A stretch of DNA of 33,035 nt. Origin: CAZPHU01 sp964419255. GTDB taxonomy: Bacteria > Fibrobacterota > Chitinivibrionia > Chitinivibrionales > CAYFVL01. The stretch spans positions 1-33,035 of the forward strand of contig CAYQOU010000045.1 of assembly GCA_964419255.1 (NCBI GenBank), given 5' to 3'. Below are positions 15,187 to 22,415 of the stretch, in pieces. How positions within the stretch are numbered: position 1 is the first letter of the stretch; the number at the start of each line of letters is the position of its first letter. The notes beneath the pieces were generated by a model, which did not search any database, was not told the origin of the DNA, and worked only from the letters and a program-made list of their open reading frames with translations. Position numbers and translations under genes: made by a program.

Positions 15187-17154
15187 CTAAAGCGGATTAT
15201 TTTCCCCCTGAATAATTTTTTTCTGAATATCCGCCCCAGCCTCGAGCTCCGCCTGTGCATCGACAACATCACGATTGGTAAGCTTGTAAGCTTCATGCAT
15301 CCGTTGAGAAAGTACGGGGTCATCGAGGGTGTCACGTAAGGTCCGTAAAAGCTGTACCGTCATACGCAGCAGCCGGATCATATCGCCCTCCGGTACGCGA
15401 AACGCCTCCAGTTCTTTGAGAGTGCATCCGTTTGCCCAGGCAAAGACCGGTGCCGCGTAAGTGAGGTCCAACTCGGGTATAGGGTGAAGGATGTTGAATT
15501 TCATTTCCATCTTGCGCAGTTTGTCGATCACTTTTTCAGCTTTGAATGAAAGGCGGAAGTCGCTGACAATTTTTTTCTTCCGCGAGCTTTCTTCGGTGAT
15601 CATTCCGGCCAGGACAACAGGCAGCTGTGACACCGAACATTCATCGAATGCCCGGGAGTAGTAAAGCTCGGCAGTCTGTATCTCGTATCCGCTGACCGCA
15701 ACGGCCAGCTTCCCTTTGTCGGTAAGATTAGTGCCTTCCAGAAATTTGGCAGCCTGTAAAAAACGCACCCGGTTACGTATCTGTTCTTCCTGATGGCGAT
15801 AGGCTTTTGTCAGAGAGAAACTCCCGTTATGATAATTGGACAGGCTCTTTCGAAAGATATCGTAGGCCCCCTCCCCAAACTGACTATACAGTGATAGAAT
15901 GGTGGCATAGCTTGCCAGAAACCGGCTCTTGATCCGTTCATTCGGGCCGTACAGTATACGGTCGAGTTCCTTCGGATCGGCGGCCTCAGGTATAATCAAG
16001 GAGTAGACGTGTCCGATTTCATCCATGCCTCGTCTCCCGGCCCGGCCCGCCATCTGGTGGTATTGACGAGTCATCAGATAAGAGAAATCCACCCCGTCGA
16101 ACTTCTCCAGCTCATCGAATATAACCGCGCTGGCGGGCATGTTTATTCCCAGGGCGAAGGTCTCGGTGCAGAACAGAAGCTTTATCAATCCTGTGGTAAA
16201 CAGTCGTTCCACGATTTCCTTTGCCGCGGGAAGAATCCCGGCATGGTGGTAGGCTACTCCCGCCTCCCACAGCCGCCGCATACGGCCCAGACGTTCATAC
16301 TCCTGCAGATTGAACTGCGCGACAAGCTCGTCGACCATCGTTTTGAGCCGCTGCTGCTCTTCCATAGTCAGCAGATTGAGCCGTGTGTTTTTCTCCGCAT
16401 TACGCTCACATGCTTTCCGGTTGAAACAGAAGTAAAGTGTTGGAAGGTGCCCGTTGTTGATCACATGCTGCACAATTCGCTTTGGAGAGGGCTTCTGACG
16501 GAGGAATTTCTTTCGCTCCGACATCTTGCGCTTGAATTTTTTGCGAACCCCGCGAAGGGTAATCAGACCATATTTGGCACTGAAGAGCTGATGGCGAAGC
16601 GGCACCGGGCGCTGGATCTCTTTTATAATCGTAAATTCGGTATCCCGCACATTACTCATCCAGCCGGTCAGCTCCTCCAGGTTGGGGACCGTGGCGCTGA
16701 GGCACATAAACCGAATCTCCTGGGGCGCCAAAATGATACTCTCTTCCCAGACAGTTCCCCGATCGGGGTCGTCCAGGTAATGAATCTCATCAAAAATTAT
16801 ATAATAGATATCGTTGAGTCGGGGAGAGTTTTCCAGGATAAGATTGCGGAAAATCTCCGTAGTCATGATCAAAAGCGGAGCCTCTGGATTGATGGTGACA
16901 TCACCGGTCTGGATGCCGACGATCTCATCTCCGAAACGCCCCCGAAAGTCGCGGTACTTCTGATTGGAAAGCGCCTTGATGGGGGCGGTGTAGATGACTT
17001 TTTTTTGCTTCTCCAATGAAATATCCACTGCGTATTCAGCAATCAGGGTTTTTCCGCATCCGGTCGGCGCGGCAACGATGAGTGATTTTCCGTCTTTAAT
17101 CGCCTCAACAGCCTGCTCCTGAAAAGAATCAAGAGTTAATCCCTGATAAATCAT
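15187..17154 (-). CDS. Ski2-like DExH-box RNA helicase
   Basis: A 655-residue superfamily 2 helicase. Motifs in order: Q-motif-like LDSFQEQAV at the N terminus, Walker A APTGCGKT (29-36), TAPIKALSNQK (motif Ia), DEIH (122-125, motif II), SAT (153-155, motif III) and QMAGRAGRRG (367-376, motif VI). The DEIH box with TAPIKALSNQK and MAGRAGRRGMD places it with the Ski2/Mtr4-like group, whose bacterial members are uncharacterised or linked to RNA turnover. The second RecA domain runs to about 390 and is followed by a helical C-terminal region without the Mtr4 arch. ATG 17154 has GGGGAG six bases upstream. The gene is divergent from the GT4 gene. RNA rather than DNA as substrate is inferred from the family. 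Confidence 0.9.
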   Translation of the reverse strand: MIYQGLTLDSFQEQAVEAIKDGKSLIVAAPTGCGKTLIAEYAVDISLEKQKKVIYTAPIKALSNQKYRDFRGRFGDEIVGIQTGDVTINPEAPLLIMTTEIFRNLILENSPRLNDIYYIIFDEIHYLDDPDRGTVWEESIILAPQEIRFMCLSATVPNLEELTGWMSNVRDTEFTIIKEIQRPVPLRHQLFSAKYGLITLRGVRKKFKRKMSERKKFLRQKPSPKRIVQHVINNGHLPTLYFCFNRKACERNAEKNTRLNLLTMEEQQRLKTMVDELVAQFNLQEYERLGRMRRLWEAGVAYHHAGILPAAKEIVERLFTTGLIKLLFCTETFALGINMPASAVIFDELEKFDGVDFSYLMTRQYHQMAGRAGRRGMDEIGHVYSLIIPEAADPKELDRILYGPNERIKSRFLASYATILSLYSQFGEGAYDIFRKSLSNYHNGSFSLTKAYRHQEEQIRNRVRFLQAAKFLEGTNLTDKGKLAVAVSGYEIQTAELYYSRAFDECSVSQLPVVLAGMITEESSRKKKIVSDFRLSFKAEKVIDKLRKMEMKFNILHPIPELDLTYAAPVFAWANGCTLKELEAFRVPEGDMIRLLRMTVQLLRTLRDTLDDPVLSQRMHEAYKLTNRDVVDAQAELEAGADIQKKIIQGENNPL

Positions 17155-17443
17155 GTATACTCCCCAAAACTGTGTATCGAGGTCATTATTTTATAAAAAC
17201 TTCAACCTGAATCGAGCGATTTATTCACTCAGAACCGTTCATTTAAGGTTCTAATATATGTTTCTGAAAAGTGTTTCGCATGCAACAAAAAGCATTTTCC
17301 ATGCCGATCATATGTTTTACCCATGTTCTATTTTCATATTATGCCTAAAATGTGCGAATCGTCCACTCAGAATCGCACAAATTTGGTTATACAAAAAAAC
17401 AGCAAAATAGTCCTTTAAAAATGCAATCGCTCGGTGTGATCAC
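17155..17443. promoter_or_regulatory. Divergent intergenic region, helicase/glycosyltransferase
   Basis: About 289 AT-rich bases separate two divergently transcribed genes and must contain both promoters. I found no hexamer pair convincing enough to place either start, and no RNA gene. The GT4 start has no strong ribosome site. Confidence 0.4.
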
Positions 17444-18634
17444 ATGCAAAGGCCTGAAGTCGTAATTTTAACCGATCTCTATTGGCCATCACCCGGCGGA
17501 ATGGAGGAGTCCATTCGCGGGGTGGTGGAGGCTTTATCAGAGCGATTCAGGTTCTCGATTTATACCCATCAAAAAAAACCTTATAACCGGTCTCTTCTTC
17601 ACAAGACCGTATGTCTTGGTCGATTCAAACCCTACCGGGATCCGGCCGGTATTGAGGTGCGACCGCTTGCTCCGAGTATATTCGGCCGCGTTGGTATGCT
17701 ACCGTTTCTTCTCTGGTATGCACCATTGATGAGACGTATAATTCCAAAAAGCCTTTTCGATGCACTGTATCCGTTTTATGCTGCGGCATTTGCCGCCAAG
17801 ATTACCCGCGCAATCAGACATGCCGATCTGGTGCACTGTTTTTCAACCGGACATCTGGCCATACTTGCGACCCGGATATGTCGCAGGTACAAAAAACCGC
17901 TTGTACAGTCTCCCTATATTCATTTTGACCAGTGGGGAGATACACCCCGGCTTCTGAAGGCGTATGCAAACGCATCGCTTCTGGTATGTCCGACCGACTC
18001 ATCGCGTGAGCAGCTGAGGAAACTGGGGGTGACCGGCCCTGCGCGCATCATAACCAATCCTCCCTTGCCGCCCCGCAGCCCGGAAAAACCGCGACCTCCG
18101 GTGAAATTCATCGATCCGCCGTTTATACTTTTTCTTGGCCGGCGGGAAGCCCACAAAAATCTGGCTCTTCTGGCAAACGCATATAAACGACTACCCCCCG
18201 GCACCGCCCGTCTGGTGGTGGCGGGACCGGGAGAGGAAAAGGCCTTGCCCCACACCGACTGTATCGAGCTGGGGTTGGTCGATGAGCCCACCAAACAGTG
18301 GCTTCTGAGCAGATGTGATATCTTCTGTGTCCCCTCCACAAGCGAATCTTTTGGCATCGTGTTCACCGAGGCGATGTCTTATGCAAAGCCGGTCGTGGCG
18401 CTGGATGTATCTCCGGTAAACGAGATAGTCAGAAGCGGCGAGACCGGCATTCTGGTGCGCCCCGGAGATCCGGTCGCCCTGTCAGAGGCCCTGAGGCGGC
18501 TTCTTGACAATCCCCGAGAACGGAAAAAAATGGGGATGGCTGGATTAAGGCGATATGAAGAGAGGTATGAGCGGGAGAAAGTAGTGGAAAAAATCGCTGA
18601 GTGGTATCAACGGCTTATTTGCAAGTGTCAGTGA
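17444..18634 (+). CDS. GT4-family glycosyltransferase
   Basis: A 396-residue GT-B fold glycosyltransferase. The N-terminal domain opens with the glycine loop typical of GT4 (SPGGMEESIRG, 16-26). The C-terminal domain has FLGRREAHKNL (230-240), a donor-phosphate region, and the ExxxxxxxE signature in ESFGIVFTE (Glu301, Glu309), followed by AMSYAKPVVA and NEIVRSGETGILV. Such enzymes use nucleotide-activated sugars with retention of configuration, usually for lipopolysaccharide, capsule or exopolysaccharide. No polysaccharide cluster surrounds it, so donor and acceptor cannot be named. It stands alone on the plus strand, convergent with the STAS operon. The start was chosen at the ATG directly before the first beta strand. 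Confidence 0.9.
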   Translation: MQRPEVVILTDLYWPSPGGMEESIRGVVEALSERFRFSIYTHQKKPYNRSLLHKTVCLGRFKPYRDPAGIEVRPLAPSIFGRVGMLPFLLWYAPLMRRIIPKSLFDALYPFYAAAFAAKITRAIRHADLVHCFSTGHLAILATRICRRYKKPLVQSPYIHFDQWGDTPRLLKAYANASLLVCPTDSSREQLRKLGVTGPARIITNPPLPPRSPEKPRPPVKFIDPPFILFLGRREAHKNLALLANAYKRLPPGTARLVVAGPGEEKALPHTDCIELGLVDEPTKQWLLSRCDIFCVPSTSESFGIVFTEAMSYAKPVVALDVSPVNEIVRSGETGILVRPGDPVALSEALRRLLDNPRERKKMGMAGLRRYEERYEREKVVEKIAEWYQRLICKCQ

Positions 18635-18731
18635 GCGGGGCAAACAAAAGCATATGGTGAGCATCTGGCAGTGTTGATAAAGATACAGGTTTGTGAGTGG
18701 ATCGGGTGAATCTCTGTAGCAGCTTCGGGGT

Positions 18732-19118
18732 TTATGCCCTGCGCATATGAGCCAGCGCGGCCTGCATCGATTTCTGTATGGTTTCACCCATCGTGTGGTC
18801 AAGATTTGAGATCGACAGAAGCTCTGCAATGTAATTGTCAGAGGTGGACGGAACAACCAGGGCAAAACGACGATTGTCTTTCTGGTGCCACTGCCAGCAT
18901 GATGTGATTGCTCCAAGGGCTTCGCTCGATGCATAGTCGCATTGTGAAATATCCAGAATGAGGCGATGGTCGGGTTGGTTTTTATAGGATTGAAAAAATA
19001 AAAAAAATTCACGCACCTGTTCGCCTGCAAAAATTGCTCGCAAAGGTCGGATTACAATGATATTGTCGATAGCACTGCAATGAATTAGTCCAAAGGAGGG
19101 AATGTCCTCAATTGACAT
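18732..19118 (-). CDS. STAS-domain protein (anti-sigma antagonist-like)
   Basis: A 128-residue single STAS domain. The signature helix is LILDISQCDYASSEALGA, where Ser64/Ser65 align with the phosphorylated serine of SpoIIAA-type antagonists (usually DSSG). Such proteins bind and release partner-switching kinases or anti-sigma factors according to phosphorylation. No kinase, phosphatase or sigma factor gene is in this window. ATG 19118 has AGGTGAG seven bases upstream and overlaps the EIIA stop by 11 bases; an ATG at 19139 is in frame but would overlap by 32. The overlap implies coupled translation with the EIIA protein, so a functional link between them is likely. Confidence 0.8.
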   Translation of the reverse strand: MSIEDIPSFGLIHCSAIDNIIVIRPLRAIFAGEQVREFFLFFQSYKNQPDHRLILDISQCDYASSEALGAITSCWQWHQKDNRRFALVVPSTSDNYIAELLSISNLDHTMGETIQKSMQAALAHMRRA

Positions 19119-19575
19119 AGCGGTTCTCACCTTCGACAAGCACGGTTAAAAACTCCTCTGCGTCACGACAGTTTAATAGCTTTTTCCTCATGTTCTCGGA
19201 GCACATAATCTTGGACAGGGAGGAGAGGACCTGAGTGTGTGCGGTTGATGTGTTTACGGGAGAAACAATAATGAATATCAGATTAACCGGCTTGTCATCA
19301 ATCGCATCAAACTCAATACCCACGGCACACTTTGCTGCGATCATGTACACCCGTTCGATTGTGTCCAGCCGGGCATGAGGAATGGCGATACCAAAGCCAA
19401 TACCTGTGGACATCGCAGATTCACGTTCAATAATTTTCTGGACTATTTGATCGGCACCTTTTAGATCGTAGGTCGATGCAAGAAAATAGCACATTCGGGT
19501 AAGCAGTTCGGTTTTATCCGCCGCTTTTATGTCTATGAGGATACCTTTTTTTTCAATGATATCTTGAATCTTCAC
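19108..19575 (-). CDS. PTS EIIA (PtsN/fructose-type) domain protein
   Basis: A 155-residue single EIIA domain of the fructose/PtsN class. The active-site histidine is His67 in GIAIPHAR, preceded by the usual ERESAMSTGIGFG. In the PTS this histidine accepts phosphate from HPr or NPr. A stand-alone EIIA without EIIB or EIIC normally regulates rather than transports. GTG 19575 is chosen as start because AAAGGA sits six bases upstream; a TTG at 19602 is in frame but lacks a site. It is third in a presumed four-gene minus-strand operon, 51 bases after a small membrane protein and overlapping a STAS gene. No HPr or enzyme I is seen here. Confidence 0.88.
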   Translation of the reverse strand: MKIQDIIEKKGILIDIKAADKTELLTRMCYFLASTYDLKGADQIVQKIIERESAMSTGIGFGIAIPHARLDTIERVYMIAAKCAVGIEFDAIDDKPVNLIFIIVSPVNTSTAHTQVLSSLSKIMCSENMRKKLLNCRDAEEFLTVLVEGENRYVN

Positions 19576-19626
19576 GGCATTTCCTTTACCGAAAATAGAC
19601 AAAGAGAAGGTGAAGTGGCCGGCAGG

Positions 19627-19842
19627 CTATTTCTTTTTTTTGAGACTATTACGATAGAGGATGCCAATGCGGCCAGTCAGGTAAATTGCCAGTCCTGTGA
19701 TACCGATGGTCAGCCCCAAAGTTCTGCTGCTGTCCACACGTTGAGCCTGGAAGAGAATATAGGCGCCGGCTGCTGTCATCGCCATTCCGATAACCATGAT
19801 TGTATAGCCATGTGTCCTAAGAAATGTCCAGAGTTGTTTCAT
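19627..19842 (-). CDS. Small two-helix membrane protein
   Basis: A 71-residue protein with two hydrophobic helices (about residues 12-32 and 41-60) and a strongly basic tail ending in four lysines. I do not recognise a family. GGAAGGA lies about ten bases upstream of the ATG, a somewhat long spacing. It is followed after 51 bases by the EIIA gene on the same strand, so it is probably co-transcribed; a membrane anchor or effector for that system is only a possibility. Confidence 0.6.
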   Translation of the reverse strand: MKQLWTFLRTHGYTIMVIGMAMTAAGAYILFQAQRVDSSRTLGLTIGITGLAIYLTGRIGILYRNSLKKKK

Positions 19843-19884
19843 GAGTGGATTATCCTTCCGGTTTATATTGCTGCACGAGTAATA

Positions 19885-20019
19885 CTATTCAAAAGCGTCC
19901 AGATTATTGTGCCTGACCGGCTTAATTGTTCGCATTCGCGACCGGCCATGAAAGATCCAAGTATCGTCTACAAAATAACTATTACCGGCCATAGAACGAA
20001 TTGTACCATGAATTTTCAT
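19885..20019 (-). CDS. Possible 44-residue basic protein
   Basis: A short frame begins at ATG 20019 with AGGGTG three to four bases upstream and ends 42 bases before the small membrane gene. It is basic and unrecognised. The frame continues upstream to 20244, but that part looks non-coding. It may simply be leader sequence for the operon, so confidence is low. Confidence 0.3.
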   Translation of the reverse strand: MKIHGTIRSMAGNSYFVDDTWIFHGRSRMRTIKPVRHNNLDAFE

Positions 20020-20299
20020 AATCACCCTGGGAGACAGGCATGATTTGTGGTACTGAATTGAGCGTTTTTGATCCACGTCCGACACCCGTCCTCGGTATAC
20101 TCCCTCTGAAGCGGGACAACAAAGAACAGGAAAAGCACGCCTTTTGTCGCAGTATTTGTCTATGTGTTTTTGTTTCCAAATTCCTTGATCTTCAATCCTT
20201 CGGCTTTGCCGCACTATGTGGATGAGTCGCACAGAACCGCTCAAATTTGATCGATATGAGTAGCCACCGCCGGGAACGCTATACCGATATTCTCAATCG
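20020..20299. other. Gene-free stretch before the EIIA-STAS operon
   Basis: About 280 bases without a convincing gene, between the ParB-like stop and the possible 44-residue frame. It presumably carries the operon promoter. I see no strong hexamers, hairpin terminator or RNA gene. Confidence 0.35.
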
Positions 20300-21313
20300 C
20301 TATGAACAATCATCCAGATAGGGATCAATCAAAAGGTCCCACTGTTTCTCATCGGTTCTGCAAAGCAAGTTTAGAGCCTCAACAATTTCCTTACCATTTT
20401 GTGCTTTTATTCGAATTTCGGTTCGCTTCTTTTCGAAAAACGGGTCGGGGATTACTGATATGTTTTTGTTATTAAAGCAGATAGCCTGCTTTCTTCGTTT
20501 CCAGCGACTTTCAGCAGCCGAAACCGTGGGAAATCGTAGGCAATAGAAGTGTTCTCGCAATTTTTGCAGCTTCTGAGGATCATTGAGAGAAGTGCTGGAG
20601 AGGATTGCCGCCACCTTCGAATCGTTTAGCAAAGACACAATATCTGTTTGTCTTGCTGCGGCTATCTCAGGCAGCCAGCCGAACAGCTCCTTTTGCAGCT
20701 GTACCGATGGCTTCAATCCGGCTAAATGGTGCAACAGCTGGCCCCTGTCCTCTTCGGAAAGGGACAGAAAGTCTTCCAGAGAGTGAAGACTGACAATCCC
20801 ATCATACACACCCTGAACTGTCGACCAGTCTTTCAGCTGAATGAGCCTCATTAAGGCCGGAAGCTCTTTTCTGGGAATGTTTAACCGACTGACGGCTGTT
20901 GCGGCTCGCGATTCGGTCAAATGATTGTATATCCATCGAATGAAACCAATCTTTTCGCCCAATGTAAGGGGACGGTCTGTATTGGCTGTCATACGCAGAA
21001 GGCGAATCTGAGTGCTTTGTATATCGCCGTCAAGAATAACACACGGAACGTAATCTGCGCCTTCTTTCACATACCCAAGGAAGCGTTTTGCCCCATCTAC
21101 GATTCGATAGTGCTCCTCGGGATGCCGCACAACCAGCAGGGGAGAGCTCACGGGTGAGTGGCTGTATGAATGTTCGATAAGGTCATTGGGATCTGTCAGC
21201 TCATCGATAACCGATAATAAATCAATGGTGCAGTGTCCCAGTGACTGTGAGACCCGTATATCCGATCCGTCAATGAGACGAATACTTCTCTGCAATGTTG
21301 GTGTATTGTTCAT
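20300..21313 (-). CDS. Orphan ParB/Srx-like domain protein
   Basis: A 337-residue soluble protein. Residues about 15-100 resemble a ParB-like nuclease (Srx-fold) domain, with YRIVDGAKRFLGYV (69-82) standing where ParB proteins have their DG-R motif, followed by VPCVIL. The normal arginine-rich GERR box of chromosome-partition ParB is not seen, so this is not a standard partition ParB. The middle (about 115-215) is helical and may be an HTH-like part; the C terminus is basic and unrecognised. No parA is adjacent. The start overlaps the end of the GT2 gene by 44 bases, with AGAGGGA about 12 bases upstream. Such orphan proteins may bind CTP or DNA, but that cannot be claimed here. Confidence 0.65.
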   Translation of the reverse strand: MNNTPTLQRSIRLIDGSDIRVSQSLGHCTIDLLSVIDELTDPNDLIEHSYSHSPVSSPLLVVRHPEEHYRIVDGAKRFLGYVKEGADYVPCVILDGDIQSTQIRLLRMTANTDRPLTLGEKIGFIRWIYNHLTESRAATAVSRLNIPRKELPALMRLIQLKDWSTVQGVYDGIVSLHSLEDFLSLSEEDRGQLLHHLAGLKPSVQLQKELFGWLPEIAAARQTDIVSLLNDSKVAAILSSTSLNDPQKLQKLREHFYCLRFPTVSAAESRWKRRKQAICFNNKNISVIPDPFFEKKRTEIRIKAQNGKEIVEALNLLCRTDEKQWDLLIDPYLDDCS

Positions 21314-22118
21314 ACAGTTTCAGATTCCCTCTTTTTCTGCTTCCGTTTGCAAATATTTGTGCTTTCTTCACCAGAACCGCTTTAACTGCCTGCTCTTTGT
21401 GTTTGGAGAGTGACTCGTGTTCAAGTAAATCTATCAGTGCGCGGATACGATATCTATCGATTGCCGCGATGCCCGACAACTGATCTGGGTGACCTCCGTA
21501 TCGTACCAGAAGATCTTCATCGATCAAACCAACCGGATAATAGTTTGTAATTCTCAGCCACAGGTCATAATCCTCAGCCGCGGGCAGGGATTCGTTAAAA
21601 CCGCCGAAACGATCGAAAAGATCCCTGCGCATCATGACCGAGGAAGGTGTGATCATGCACCGGTGAAGGCTGGGTATAAAAAGATCCCCGCCTCTTTTGA
21701 TATGGGTTTTGGGCGGATTGACTCGTTTACCGTTGCGTATCCATATCTCGCGGCTCTGGCAGATCTTCATTTCAGGATTTTGTCGCATATATTCCGTTTG
21801 GATCGCGAGTTTTCGAGGATGCCACTGATCATCCGAGTCCAAAAAGGCAATAAAATGTCCCGCTGCATGTGAAACCCCTCTGTTTCTGGCATAAGAGACC
21901 CCTCTGTTGCACTCGTTGCGGATGAAAGAATATCTTCTGCCAAGCGATTTAAGATTACTTTCGTCCAGTCCATCGTCAGATGCATCATCGACAACTATCA
22001 GCTCATACTCAGCGTACGTCTGAGCACGCACCGACTCGATTGCCCTTTGAAGCAGCTTTCTTCTATTATATACTGGAATTATGACGGAAACCAGTGGCAT
22101 AGTACATATATTCGCCAT
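21270..22118 (-). CDS. GT2-family glycosyltransferase
   Basis: A 282-residue GT-A fold glycosyltransferase. SVIIPVYNR opens the fold, VVDDASDDG (42-50) binds the nucleotide, DSDD (94-97) is the metal-binding DxD motif, and AAEDYDLWLRI carries the likely catalytic acidic pair. There is no transmembrane segment, so the enzyme is cytoplasmic or peripheral. Donor and acceptor are unknown. ATG 22100 (MPLVSVII) is an equally plausible start; neither has a good ribosome site. The 3' end overlaps the ParB-like gene by 44 bases, which suggests the two are co-expressed. Confidence 0.88.
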   Translation of the reverse strand: MANICTMPLVSVIIPVYNRRKLLQRAIESVRAQTYAEYELIVVDDASDDGLDESNLKSLGRRYSFIRNECNRGVSYARNRGVSHAAGHFIAFLDSDDQWHPRKLAIQTEYMRQNPEMKICQSREIWIRNGKRVNPPKTHIKRGGDLFIPSLHRCMITPSSVMMRRDLFDRFGGFNESLPAAEDYDLWLRITNYYPVGLIDEDLLVRYGGHPDQLSGIAAIDRYRIRALIDLLEHESLSKHKEQAVKAVLVKKAQIFANGSRKRGNLKLYEQYTNIAEKYSSH

Positions 22119-22415
22119 AGTGGTGGTATTTTTTTCCCAAACTGAACAGCCGAAACAGCAGCCGGGGACTGACTTTTTACCCGGTTTGATACGATCTTTG
22201 ATCTATTGAAAATACAAAAATGCTTTCCTGATCACCTTGAAAAGGAGAATAGGATAGAAAAAAGGCACTACATTTGCTCGCAGAGTACTATTTTCTGCTG
22301 AGTTTATAAAGAATGTATGTTTGAATAGGGCTGAATAGGGCGAATTATCCGTTCACAACCGCCCAATTCAGGAATAATACGAATTATATCACGTTTTGGA
22401 TAAGGAACACTTCTC
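22119..22415. other. Divergent intergenic region, GT2/M16C peptidase
   Basis: Nearly 300 bases between two divergent genes, with promoters for both expected. The notable feature is a perfect two-copy 10-base direct repeat at 22322-22341. No hexamer pair was strong enough to place a start, and no RNA gene was seen. Confidence 0.4.
22322..22341. repeat. Two-copy 10-bp direct repeat (possible operator)
   Basis: TGAATAGGGC occurs twice head to tail, 75 bases before the peptidase ATG at 22416. One helical turn between copies is the spacing expected for a regulator binding direct half-sites on the same DNA face. No other copy was noticed in the window. Function is inference. Confidence 0.45.

Noticed and set aside
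16009..17019. Long plus-strand frame (336 codons) inside the helicase gene
   Set aside because: It lies wholly antisense to a gene with all helicase motifs, and its translation has no domain or regular composition.
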